From NCBI RefSeq assembly GCF_033115175.1, contig NC_084831.1, positions 45,540,002 through 45,604,001 of the forward strand: DNA of 64,000 bases. Reading direction: 5' to 3'. A model generated the notes under the pieces. The model was not told the origin of the DNA. It searched no databases and worked only from the letters and a program-made list of their open reading frames with translations. Of this stretch, positions 12,961 through 38,344 are shown piece after piece (the first letter of the stretch is position 1; each line of letters opens with the position of its first letter). Made by a program: the position numbers and the translations under genes. This DNA comes from Lepus europaeus. Taxonomy: Eukaryota > Chordata > Mammalia > Lagomorpha > Leporidae.

Positions 12961-13370
12961 CCCTACTACACACTCACACACCACCACCACACACATGCAC
13001 CATCGCGTCCATCACAACCCCTCACACACACCATTGCAAGTGCACACAGATCATCACAACCACTACAGCCACACACACACCACAACTATCACACCCATCA
13101 CCACCACCACCACCGGAAGACTGCCACACCATGCACACCATGCACACCAACAACCCTCACAACTGTCGCATCCACCATCACAGCCATGCACACACACATC
13201 ACAACCACATAGCACAACCACCATCATGCAGGCCACACAACCATCACACCCACTGTGCACTCACAAGCACTGATGCAGCCACTGCACACACATCACTCAG
13301 CCACCCACACGGTCACATCACACACACAAATACCACCAAGTACGTACACGTTGCACACACATTATCATCC
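12961..13370. repeat. CA/ACC-rich low-complexity tract
   Basis: About 410 nt made mostly of CACA, CAACCA and ATCAC units on the plus strand with almost no G. Long His/Thr-rich open frames across it are compositional. Confidence 0.9.
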
Positions 13371-14255
13371 TCCATGGAGCATAGAAAAGCCATAGCAGAG
13401 CAGAGACAGGCAAAAGCAGCAGCCGAAGGTGTCGCTGCAGGAGCCGTGGGGCCAGCCACGCAGAACTTGTGGCCACGCTAAGGAGCTGTCTTCAGCCTGG
13501 GGGTTGGGGGGGGTGAGGCACATGGTGCCCAGGCAGGAGCCCCCACCAGCCACACCACGGGGACAGAGTAGAGAGGCCTGCACTGGCACGGCTGGCCTCC
13601 CCGACAGAGCCCTTCGAGGAGCAGGTGGAAGCCAAGTCCCAGCAGTGTGGGGTCGGGACAACAACGTGTCCATGGGCTGGCGTAGTGAGGATTCCCAGGA
13701 CCTGGGGCCTGGCTGCAGGTCCTGGCCAGCATTCTCCCTTATCCCCCAGCCCATACCAGACTCCGCGGTCAGCCTGGGGACTGGATGAACCAGGGTAACA
13801 GCTGAAAGCAGTGGGGCTGGGTGTGGGCAGGAAGGCAGAAGGAGAGGAGGGAGGAGGGGAAGGAGCAGACAGGACAGAGGGTGTGCATGGCCCCCAGGGC
13901 CCAGTCCCCCAGGCCACGCTCCTCCTGGCACTTTTTCCTCAGAGCGGCCATAAGCTCCCCTGGGGTGCCACAGAGCCCTCCCCACAGCCCCACAAGGTGG
14001 CACTGTCTCCATCGCCAACCCAGGCCTCTGCCGGGGGTGGGGGGCCACAAGGACTGCTGAGCAGTCCCTGGAGCCTGGCTCCCCCACCGCCATCCAGTAG
14101 GGCTCAGGGGCTCAGACACACACCCACCGCACACACAGAAGCCACCTTGTCCCCAGAAGGACTCTCCTGCCCACCAGACCCCAAATGCCCTGCAGGAAGA
14201 GGGGGCCGAGCGGAGGGACCTAAGGCAGCATCAACTCCAGTCTTTCTAGACAGAG
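13371..14255. other. No gene recognised
   Basis: GC-rich stretch with a 242-codon minus-strand open frame (14093-13365) that lacks a recognisable domain or splice context and looks like a chance frame. Confidence 0.45.
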
Positions 14256-14336
14256 TGCACAAGTACACACGTGCACACATGTACACACACGCAGGCACAT
14301 ATATAGGCACACACACATGCGTACACACACACACAA
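14256..14336. repeat. Imperfect (CA)n microsatellite
   Basis: Runs of acacac broken by tg and gc steps, including acatatataggcacacac. Confidence 0.85.
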
Positions 14337-14516
14337 CTCCTCCTGCAGGCAGGCGCCCATCCTGGAGCCCCGCAGGGACTCTACCTTCCTCCCCTTGCAG
14401 TCTCCCTTCCCAGGACCCCACCACGGTGCCCCCCAGCCCCAGGGTGGGCATCGCATGAGCCCCTGCAGGAGACAGGACTGAAGCGGGCCGGGCACCGTGA
14501 GGGTGCAGCAGGGGCA

Positions 14517-14592
14517 ACACTGCACACACATACACTGCAGGCACTGCCAAAGACACCCACACATACACAGCCCCGGCGGCACACACACACAC
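14517..14592. repeat. Imperfect (CA)n microsatellite
   Basis: A second interrupted CA tract 180 nt past the previous one. Confidence 0.75.
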
Positions 14593-15533
14593 AAGGAACC
14601 GGCGGCAGCCACGCCTGTGGCCAGCACAGGGCGCGTGGCACACCAGCTCACCCGGCTGCTCAGAACTGCCATGTGCACAGCACACCTGACACCCAGCAGG
14701 CCTTGCAGTGGCCCTTCCTGCTGCACAGCTGAGCCGGGGAAGAGGGCCTGGGGCCCAGTTAAGGTCGCCCTACACCTCCAGACTGGCCCTGGCCAGCACC
14801 AAGTTCGGCCCTCGTGTCAGCTCCGGGAACATGCTCTTGCACCCCACCAGCACCCCCGCCTGGCAAGGCTTGCCCCTCTCTGCTCCCTCCGCACTCCCTG
14901 AGGCTGGGTGTTCCCCACCAGACCCTCAAGGGGGCTTGGTGGACCCTGCTGGGACACTTGAGGGGCACACTGGGTGGGGGGTCCAGCACCCCTAAATCAG
15001 AGCTCCCGGTGGCCTTGGGTACCCGATGAATCTCTTTGAGTAACGCCTGTTTGTAAAGAACTCTGTGCACAGGGCCCAGCCTGCCAGAGGCACAAGGACC
15101 CTGTTGGCATCCTTTGACACGGGCCGTTGTGGTTTTGTGCAGGCTTGCATGGGCGGGGAGACCGGATAAAAGGGAGGATCTCACCAGCCCACCGCAGCTG
15201 GCAGTGCCGAATGCTGGCAAGCTGCAGGGCCAGAGGAGGAAGTGGGTGAGCGGGCCTCAGAGCCCACCGCGCTGCTTCCCACCCCAGCCCTGCTCTCCGC
15301 CTGGTACCCCGGCCTGCAGGCTCCTTCACCCTGCCAGGCGGTGGGCGAGGCAGTGTGACCTCACGCGAGAGGAGTGTGGCCTGGCTGGCTGTGCTGTGTG
15401 CATCTGTGGGTGTGTGTGAGTGTGTGTGCTCACACGTATGCCAGTGTGCAGGCCTCTGCAGGACTAGCCCAAGTCTCACAGCCTTGATCCCAGACAAAAC
15501 AGCTGGCACGTGGCTGGTGCCCGAAACACTGTG
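14593..15533. other. No gene; short TG tract
   Basis: Unrecognised GC-rich sequence, with a short (TG)n tract at about 15405-15435. Confidence 0.45.
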
Positions 15534-15869
15534 AGGGGTGGGCCTTGTGGCACAGTGGTTAGGACGCCGCTTGGAGTGCGTACATCCCGCATCAGAGGGC
15601 CTGGCTTTGAGTCCCTGCTCCACTTCTGATTCAAGCTGCCTGCTAAGGATCACCCTGGGAGGCAGCAAGTGATCACCCAAGTGCTCAGGTCCCTGCCCTC
15701 CCTGTGGGAGACCCGGGTGGAGTTTTAGGCCCCTGGCATTGTCTTGCCTAGCCCCATACATGGTGGGCATTTGGGGAGTGACCCAGCACGCGGAAGATGT
15801 CTCTCCTTCCCTCCTTCTTTCTCTGACTTTCAAATAAATAAATAAATAAAGCTTTAAAAAAAAAAAAAA
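15534..15869 (+). mobile_element. Lagomorph C-repeat SINE (older subtype)
   Basis: Head ggtgggccttgtggcacagt, then a body with catcagagggcctggctttg, an older variant. The tail is aataaataaataaataaagc plus A13. Confidence 0.92.
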
Positions 15870-18079
15870 CCCCGCTAGGTCCTATTTTCGTATGCAGCTG
15901 GCGCCACATACTCACTCGCTCATTCAGAGGACAGACCATCTGGGGAAAGCACCTTGCAAACTGTAAATCACTGAGCCCCCATCTGCTTCCTCCCCTCTCC
16001 TGAACGCCAGCCAAAAGGTGTGCACGCCCCATGGGTTCGGGTTTATCTGGAGCTCTCTGGGGGTTGTTTGTGTTTAATTTCAAAGACAGGAAAACTCCCT
16101 CACCCAGGTGAAGTGGGTGGGGCCTAGGCGGCAGAGTTGCCAGGGGAACTCCGAGAGTTGGGGCGCCTGATCACCCCCTGCGGTGTTCAGGCTGAAACTC
16201 AGCCCCCCCCAGTGAGACTGCCCCCAGGAGCCAGGTGCCCTGGGTGTGGTTCTAGCTGCCTGGGGCCGCCTTGGGCCCATCAGTCTCTCTGGGCTTCAGC
16301 TAAAAAGGGCGGTGCACAGAGCTTATGATGGGGAGAGCCCCTTCTATCAGAGGTGGAGGAGCCACCAAACAGGGATCAGGAACTGGCCACCCAAGATTCC
16401 CCAGGTCTTGCCCTGCTGTGTGGGGAGTCTGGCTCCAGCCAGGCCTGCCCTGACTCATTTCTGGCCTCCCTGCCCCCCTCTGCTCCTTCCCACTCTGCAC
16501 TGAAGCCATCACGTGAACTTGGAGTTGCTTTGAGCCTCCCCCAAGCCCTTATTGGCAGCCGCCCCCATTTGAACCGCCCACCTTGGCCACCTCTCTCCCC
16601 TCTCTTTCTGGCACCTTTTGGGACCCCGCCCAGACACAGCCTCTTGCAGGAGACCTCCCCCTCCCTAAGGCTGTGTTTGGGCTCTTTTTCCGCTCACTAA
16701 TTTTGTGTCACTGTTGGTTTGGGGGTAGCGTCTCCCCAGACTCCTGCGTTTGCCGCTGTCTAACCAACATCCGTCGGGCTTGGGGCCTGACACTCTAAGC
16801 CACAAACAAATACCCCTGAAGTGACCCCCGGTTGGCGGTGGGCACTGGGGACAGCCCGTGCAATCACATGGAAAGAGGCTCCCCATGGAACAGGGCCTGA
16901 GTCCCCCTTCAACACTTCCTCCATCACCAGTTGGGTGGTTTTCGGTGAGCCCCTAAGCTTTGCTTGGCCTCCACTTTCCCACCTGCAAAGCGGGCTGGTT
17001 GTGAGGGCTAGGGTAGGTGCGCTGTCACTGTAGTGCCATCTCTGCCAGCCATGGTGAAGGAGTTGGCGGCCAGGGCACGGTGCAGTGCGCTACCTGGAGC
17101 AGCGGCCAGGGAGGCTGTGGGTTTGAGAGAGAGCCAGCCCCAGGTGGCGTGAGGGTGCTGGGAAAGCTGGTGGCCCTCCCCTCCCTGAGCCTGGACAGTC
17201 TTGGAGGGAACCAGCAGACGACCGTGAGTCTGGGTGATTTTCCAGGAAGAAGGCGGCTTGGGGGGAGAGGCTCAGGCAGCGCTAGGAGGCCCCGAGGCGC
17301 CGTGTGCAGGGCAGCTGGGCACAGCTTCGGCGCTCTGTGTCCTGGTTCCTGCATGGACACGACCAGAAGGCCAGGGCGGCCACGGATTCCTGGAAGCCTT
17401 GTCCAGAAGCAGCCTGAGCTCTGACACAGCAGCTTCTCAGGGCTCCTCTGAGAGCCTGGGAGCCCAGCATCCATCGTCCAGCCTCCTGGCAGGCCTGCGT
17501 CTTGTAGGTCAGTGCTACCATCAGCTCACGCTCCGCCCAGGCCCTGTACGGGGGGCGGAAGGGGGGGAGCGCTGGAGCTGGGGGCTGGGAACAGGGTCAG
17601 CAGCGTGGCTGTGGGCAAGTCACCAATGTCTCTCTGTGGCTCAGTCCCTGGGTCATGAGACCTCCACAATGTGAGTGCCTACAGCGATTCCTGGTTCCAC
17701 CCAGCAGGAGCTATTAGCTGTGACCTCCACCTGCTGCTCACACAGGGCCTCAGCTTCCTCATCTGTGAAATGGGGCCCATAATAGTATCGTCCTCGTGTT
17801 CATACACAGATTCGGAGAGCATATTCACGGAAAGTGCTTGGATTCCTAGAACAGCAGCAGGCTGCATGCTGAAAGCTTGGGGTGTATTCTGTTTCAGCCA
17901 TAAATGTGTGTGGGGGCTGCTGTCTTTTCCCGGGGGTCCCTCGGACGTGCTCTCCTCTAACGGTTGAGATCTGGCACCTGCTCTTCCACCTACCACCTGG
18001 GTTTCACTCCCTCTCCTCCTCTCTTAGAAGGAATAAGAACAGGGGCTGTTTTAGAGACATAAGTGAGAAAGTAAATGCA
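15870..18079. other. No gene; MIR relic near the end
   Basis: Unrecognised sequence to about 17600. A MIR-like piece (cctcagcttcctcatctgtg) lies at about 17730-17860. No exon seen on either strand. Confidence 0.45.
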
Positions 18080-18367
18080 GGGGCCGGTGTTGTGGCATAG
18101 CGCGTTAAGCTGCATCCCATATGGATGCCGGTTTGAGTCCCGGCTGCTCCACTTCTTATCCAGCTCCTTGCTAATGTGCCTGAGAGAAGCAGCGGAAGGT
18201 GGTCCAAGTGCTTGGGCCCCTGCACCCACCCAGGACACCCGGAAGGTGTTCCAGGCCTGGCCATTGCAGCCATCTGGGCTGTGAACCAGCAGACAGAAGC
18301 GTTCTCTCTCCTCCTCTGTAATTCTGCCTTTCAAATAAAACATATGAATCTTTTAAAAAAGGAAAAA
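18080..18367 (+). mobile_element. Lagomorph C-repeat SINE with internal deletion
   Basis: Head ggggccggtgttgtggcata; about 20 nt are missing between the head and catcccatatggatgcc. The A-rich tail is present. Confidence 0.92.
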
Positions 18368-18802
18368 TAAATGCAAAAAGCATAATCAAGAAAAATGGTG
18401 GAGAGTTAATTTCAAAAAACATGGCTGCTATTATTCCCCACTTAGAGATGAGGAGGCTCACAGAGGTCACAGAATCCGCCTGGGCTTCCGGGCAGCAAGA
18501 GGCAGAGCAGGGTGGGGACATCTGGAACAGATGGGGACACCCCATCTCCTGACGTGGGCCCGACCTCACCCCTCCCTGGATTCTAACGCCCCTGGCTGGT
18601 CCTGGCTCCTGGTGGGTGCACAGGCAGTACTTCCGGAAGCAGACCCGGAGAACCGGGGGCTTGCTCAGCCAGGGTTACTCCGTAGGAGGAGGCAGCTTGG
18701 CCTGCAGACAGCATGAGGTGCAGCAGGTGAAGAGCTGTGCTGGGAAAAGACACCAGCGACCCAGAGTCTTCCTGTCCCTTCGCAGTCCGTGTTTGCTTCC
18801 TT

Positions 18803-19138
18803 CCTTTTTTTTTTTTTTTTTTTTTTTAAGATTTTAAAAAAATGTTTATTTATTTACTTGAAAGGCAGAGGCAGAGAGAGAAGTCTTCCATCCACTGGTT
18901 CACGCCCCAGTTGGTCACAACAGCTGGAGCTAGACTGATCTGAAGCCCAGAGCCAGGAGACTTTTCCAGGTCTCCCATGTGGGTTCAGCAGCCCAAGGAC
19001 TTGGGCCATCTTCCGCTGCTTTCCCAGGCCATAGCAGAGAGCCTTGTCGGAAGTAGAGCATTCAAGACTTGAACCAGCGCCCATATAGGATGCCAGCACT
19101 GCAGGCGGCGGTTTTACCCACTACACCACAGCACCAGC
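18803..19138 (-). mobile_element. Lagomorph C-repeat SINE
   Basis: Reverse orientation: poly-T at left, ttatttacttgaaaggcag, ending near ccacagcaccagc. It directly abuts the next copy. Confidence 0.93.
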
Positions 19139-19140
19139 TA

Positions 19141-19483
19141 AAGATCTTTTTTAAAGTGTTTATTTGTTTATTTGAAAGGCAGAGTAACAGAGAGACAGGG
19201 AGAGACAGAGAGAGAGAGAGAGGGAGAGACAGAGAGAAAGTTCTTCCATCTACCAGTTCATTCCCCAGATGGCAGCAGCAAAGGCTAGGGTTGGGCCAGG
19301 CAGAAGCCAGGAGGAGCCAGTAGCTTTATCTGGGTCTCTCACATGGGTACAGGGGTCCAAGCACTTGGACCATCTTCTGCTGCTTTCCCAGGCGCATGAG
19401 CAGGGAGCTGGATCGGAAGTGGAGCAGCCAGGACAGGAACCGGCATCCATATGGCTGCTACGCCACCGTGCCCATCCCATTGC
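19141..19483 (-). mobile_element. Lagomorph C-repeat SINE
   Basis: Reverse orientation: gtttatttgtttatttgaaag, an expanded AG-rich segment, and a shortened head ending near ctacgccaccgtgcccatc. Confidence 0.9.
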
Positions 19484-22400
19484 CTTCCTACTGAAGCAAG
19501 GCCCCAGGCTTGTTCCTGGAGAAGCAGCAGGTGCCGGTGCGTTAAATAACTTGCACCTGTCTCTCCAGCTTCATCCCTGCACCCCTGGCTCTCAGGCATG
19601 ACGGACGCTCGCACCTCTTCATACATGCTGTTCCCCGTGGCAGGGACGCCATTCCTCGCCCCTGCCCAGTGGGTCTCCTGGCGGCTGGAGTCTTGCCTCC
19701 GTGCCCTTCTAGCACGTACTTGAGTGGTTACTCATTTTAACCAAAGCTGACTCCCAGCGGTCCCTGAGGGAGAGAAAAGCCTTCTGCTTGGTTCTGTGCG
19801 GGCCTCCTGGATCCCAATGGATGCACGAGTCCCTCCTCCCCACCCTGCTCTCGCCCTGGGGAGCTGACCTGCACTGACTGAACCCACTGCGGGGAGGGCT
19901 GGAGGGGAGCGAGGTTGGGCTTCCCCTCCTGGCTGTGCCCAGCCCCCCTGATGCACACATCTCCTCGGCTCAGCCCTCCAGGGACTTCCACTGTCCCCAG
20001 CCCACAGGGTCCGCACAGTGCGCACCCTGCTCATCCATCCGAAAACAATCCCTGCAGGAAACACGCTTCAAGGCCCCGTGCCAGTGGACTGCCCACTGGT
20101 CCCCGCCGGCTGCTCGGAGCACCGTGTGCCTGTCCTCTGGTCCCAAGCACGCCTGTCTTCCCCGCTCAGACGCTGAGCTCCTGGAGGGCAGGGACCACCT
20201 CCGAGCCGGTCTGTGACTCAGTGCAGATGGAGGATACAGCGAAGAGACTTGGGAAACGGCCTTGGCGTGCTGTGCGCCAACATACAACAGTCTCGCCCTC
20301 GTGGGACTCAAAGTATTGAATTGGATCCACCCACCCACCCATCCACTACTCATCCGTCCATCCAATCCCAAGCTCTCGTTGGACGCCGCCTGTGCCAGCA
20401 ATGGCGGGGACGGACAAGATGAACGGCTCCCTGGAGCTGGCATTGCAGCCAGGGCTCAAGCCTCAACATGCAGAGCGGCAAGTACTCACCTGCTGCCGCT
20501 ACAGACGGGACACCCGCTCGGGAGGAGACCAAGCCAGGCCCTGGGGCTTGCAGGGCGGGGCAGGGTGGGGCAAGGGCAGGGGCAGGGGGTTCCTGCACAG
20601 AGAAGCACGTGAAGGGGCCAAGCCCAGGGCTGCCCTACTGGAAGGACCTCCCGCACCGAGGGCTTGGGGCGGACGCCCTTAGTCTAGTGCAACTGGAGGC
20701 TGGCGCCCAGGCCGTGAAGAGCTGCCCTGTCGCGGACCGAGTGGGGACCTGCTCTCTTACAAGGTCTCAGCCAACACTGAGGTTTGAAGACTCCTGTGGG
20801 AAGCCCGTGCCCAGCCCAGGAGCCCCTGCCAACCCCTGCCTGACTCCATCGGGGGAAGCCCCTGTGGGCGCTCTCCTCCTGTTCTCTCACTTAATCCTCA
20901 TAATAATCTGTGCAGAGGGTGTTTCTAGCCACTTCTGTGGAAACTAATGCACAGAGCAGTTAAGCCGCCTGCCCAGGGTTGCACAGCGTCAGAGAAAGAA
21001 CCGGAAGTGAAGCCAGGTCTTCCTGACCTGCAGCCGAGGGGCATTCCTTGAGATCAGTGCATTCAATTGCTGGAGGCTACCGGCTAAGGGGGGAGGGGGG
21101 TAGTCAGCCCTGTAGGTGACAGGTGGATCCCACAGCCCAGCGCTCCTCCCCCATTCCCAGTGCAGGCCACATACAGCTCCAGCCCACTCTTCCCCCAGGC
21201 CCCAGTCTCTGAGAAGGGGAATGGGCAGGGGAGCGGGTGGCCGCGCCCCGCCACCAAGCCAACACTCTCCCCGGGCCGGGGTGCCAGGGCGCCAGGCGAG
21301 TGGCTATCATTTCAGCTCTCTCGTTTCTAATAGGCACTGTGCTCTCATGAAGGCTGTCATTTTCCACTGCTCGCGCAGGTAATCAGCGCGCTGGCCGCCT
21401 GGAGGGCTGGCAATGGCAGGGTCTGGGCACGTCTGTAAAGTCTACGCCACCCTCTCCTCCTCTGCCGACCCAGGCCCTTCCACAGCCTCGCGCGTGAGGG
21501 CATGGGCCTAGGGTCCCAAGAGGCCCCCGCCCGCCGCACAACGGCCTCTGCTCAGGCAAGCACCATCTCCCTGCAGCCTGGCTTCCCCGCTTCCCAGCTG
21601 TGTGGCCTTGGCCACAGCACTTGCCGTCCCAAAGCCTCAGTTTCTTTGTCTGTAAAATGGAAAGGTGACGTCAGTGAGATGATTCACCACGTGATCAGCA
21701 CCAAGGGGCAGGAGCTCTGACAGCGACGGTGCGGGAGATAATCATGACGTTTGTCACGTTTTACAAATAAGGAACCTGAGACCATGGAAGGGAATGGGTT
21801 TCCCGAAGGTCACCCCGCAGCAGATCAGCGGCAAAGCCGAGCCCAGGCCTGAGTTTCTAGCTCTGGGTGTCTCCATAGACTCAGGTCCCCAGTGTTTTTC
21901 TGACTCCTTCCTGCGTTCTGGGTGCTGTCCTATACCCTAGCTCCTCTCACTCCCACAAGGAGCCATCGAAGAAGGTGGTGAGAGGGCGGGGCTGAGGCAG
22001 GTGATTGGCATAGCCCAACTGGCTACGGAGCCGGAGCACAGGGCCTCTGGGCAGTGGCTCTTACAGGGCAGCTTAAGGGAGCAGAAATGAAGCCCCCAAC
22101 TTTCTCACATGGGTACACACGCACGTGCACTCATAGACACACACACACACACACACATGCAGCTGCCATGATCCGGCCTGACCCACGCTGGGCCGTCACT
22201 TTCTCCACGAGCTGACAAGGACAAGGCCCAGCTCGGCTCCTGCCCAGGTCCCACCAGCGGCACCCCGAGGCTCAGTCCATGGTCCCTGAGGGCAGAGCTC
22301 CGTGGGGGGGGGGGTGCAGTGCCCCCCAGTCAGGGAAATTAAGACCCCTGGGGTTTGTGAGGCATTTGCAGAGCGGAAGGGAAGGGACCTGGCTCAGAGA

Positions 22401-22887
22401 GCATGGAGATGGTGAGGGGGGCAGGGAAGAGCGAGGGGCCTCCGCTCCCAGCCCCCGCCGCAGACCCGGCTCTCTGTCTGCCAGCACCCCTGCCCGTCAC
22501 TGCTCTTCCCACCCCGTCGCTGTGTCCTCAGAGTGTGGAGGTTGGTGTCGCACATGGCCAATGCCATTTTGCAGATGAAGAAGTTAAGCTTCATAGAATC
22601 AAAGTGACTTGTAAGAAGCAGAAGAGTGTAAACTTGAACCTGACTTAATTCCTAATGTCCAGGTGACAGTTTTTCCTCGTGTTTAATGCACTTCTTACTG
22701 TGTTGGTTCTTTCCGATGTTACTTTTTTCTCCAAGTCACCAGCTCATCCTGTCTCCCCCCCCCCCCCCCAGTTCTGCTGTGCCACTGTCCAAGCATCCTG
22801 GAGGCAGGAATCTGGTGTTTGTGCACTGTGCCAGGCCTGGGGCTGGTCACAACCACAGATGCAAAATCTGAAAAGCAGTGGCTACTT

Positions 22888-22889
<2 letters not shown>
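19484..22889. other. Intergenic; MIR/L2 relics and short simple repeats
   Basis: L2-like near 19560-19680. MIR-like at about 20870-21060 (ctcacttaatcctcataata), 21580-21720 (cctcagtttctttgtctgta), 21735-21890 and 22555-22640. (CA)n at about 22134-22157, a G run near 22304-22314 and a C run near 22757-22770. No exon seen. Confidence 0.45.
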
Positions 22890-22925
<36 letters not shown>

Positions 22926-23231
22926 ACTTATTTATTTGAAAGGCAGAGTTACAAAGAGGCAGAGGCAAAGGCAGATAGAGTCTTCCATCTGCTGGTTCAC
23001 TCCCCAAATGGCTGCAATGGCTGTGCCGATCCGAAGCCAGGAGCCAGGAGCTTCTTCCCGGTCTCCCACATGGGTGCAGGGGCTCAAGGACATGGTCCAT
23101 CTTCCACTGCTTTCCCAGGCCAGAGTAGAGAGCTGGATTGGAAGTAGAGCAGCCGGGACTTAAACTGGCGCCCACATGGGATGCAGCCCCTCAGGCGGCA
23201 GCTTTACCTGCTATCCCACAGCACCAGCCCC
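22890..23231 (-). mobile_element. Lagomorph C-repeat SINE
   Basis: Reverse orientation, with a 28-nt poly-T at its left end. The body and head are complete, ending near cagcaccagcccc. Confidence 0.95.
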
Positions 23232-23397
23232 TGGTGGGTTGTTCACTGAATTGCAACTGGGCCACTGACTTTTGATGATGATACCAGCAGCGATCAGCGC
23301 GGTCAATTTGGAGATTGTGTTATTGTGAACAGGCTCACCTGAGTGATCATTATGCAAACATAAGGGTGTGCAGGAGAAAGTGGTGCGTGATAACCCT

Positions 23398-23947
23398 TTT
23401 ATTATTATTGTTAGGATTGCTCCACTTGATAACAGGCAGAGCTCTGGAGAAGGGTGGATCAGTTTGCATGACAGGGGTTGTGGTGTAGCAGGTAAAGCCG
23501 CTGCCTCTCTCTGTTCCTGGAATTGAGAGCTCAACTGCTTTTTACAAAATCCTCAGGATTGCTGGGTCAGTCCAGGAGGGTGGAGGCCCCTGGATGGGCA
23601 TTGAACACGCTGCTAATGAAGGCTGGGGATGAGTCTCAAGCGAGTGCACTGGCAAGGAGCACACGGGAGAGTCCTCCACGTAGCAGGACAGCTCTGAGGT
23701 TTCTGAGGATCATGTCACCGACCGCACGCACACACACGGCACGCTACAGTTCACAAAGCCCTTACTCATTCCCGCTCCTGCTGGGTCTGGTGCCAGCCCC
23801 GTGACAGAGCAGGGCAGAGGGTCCTCCCCAGGAGGCAGAGGCTCAGGGACGGAGAGGACCCACCGACGGTCACACACCCATCCCGCCCCTATGCGGGTGC
23901 CCAGCCTGCCCCAGGGATGCTGGGTACCTGGGCCCCGCCCTGCTCGC
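23398..23947 (-). other. CDCP2: Probable CDCP2 3' UTR with a candidate polyadenylation signal
   Basis: This follows the TGA at 23950-23948. On the minus strand an AATAAA sits at 23403-23398, about 545 nt past the stop, which would give a short UTR. The interval contains a 5' fragment of a C-repeat at about 23466-23512 on the plus strand. The end is inferred from the hexamer alone; no transcript evidence is available. Confidence 0.35.
23466..23512 (+). mobile_element. C-repeat SINE 5' fragment
   Basis: Only the tRNA-like head is kept (ggggttgtggtgtagcagg, then aaagccgctgcct). Confidence 0.7.
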
Positions 23948-38208
<14,261 letters not shown>

Positions 38209-38264
38209 CTCCTCACCACGGGCCCCACGGGGCTGCCGAGCTCACGAGGGCCGGGATCCCGGGT
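38209..38264 (-). other. CDCP2: Possible CDCP2 5' UTR segment after an upstream splice acceptor
   Basis: On the minus strand a clean pyrimidine tract followed by CAG (CTTTCCCCCACTGCAG) ends at 38265, which would make 38264-38209 the untranslated start of exon 1 joined to an upstream non-coding exon. The alternative is a promoter directly upstream. Confidence 0.3.
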
Positions 38265-38324
38265 CTGCAGTGGGGGAAAGAGAGGTGAGGCTGCAAGGGC
38301 CTCTGAGTTAATGGCGCCGTGAAT

Positions 38325-38336
38325 AATTTATCGGCC
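38325..38336 (-). promoter_or_regulatory. TATA-like sequence upstream of CDCP2
   Basis: On the minus strand the sequence GATAAATTATT lies about 120 nt upstream of the ATG. It would place a start site near 38300 if used. The match is weak and competes with the splice-acceptor reading of the same region. Confidence 0.2.
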
Positions 38337-38344
38337 CTCGAATT

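Noticed and set aside
12479-13481. Long His/Thr/Pro-rich open frames in two plus-strand frames
   Set aside because: They are produced by the CA/ACC-rich low-complexity tract; several frames are open at once, which is a composition effect.
13365-14093. 242-codon minus-strand open frame
   Set aside because: Pro/Ser/Leu-rich with no recognisable domain, overlapping open frames on both strands, in GC-rich DNA.
12960-14600. CRISPR-like or spaced repeat array
   Set aside because: Units are irregular simple CA sequence with no constant repeat and unique spacers, in a mammalian genome.
1-23947. Search for 3' coding exons of TCEANC2 or TMEM59, expected neighbours in the human order
   Set aside because: No open segment with splice borders resembling either protein was found; they may lie left of the window.
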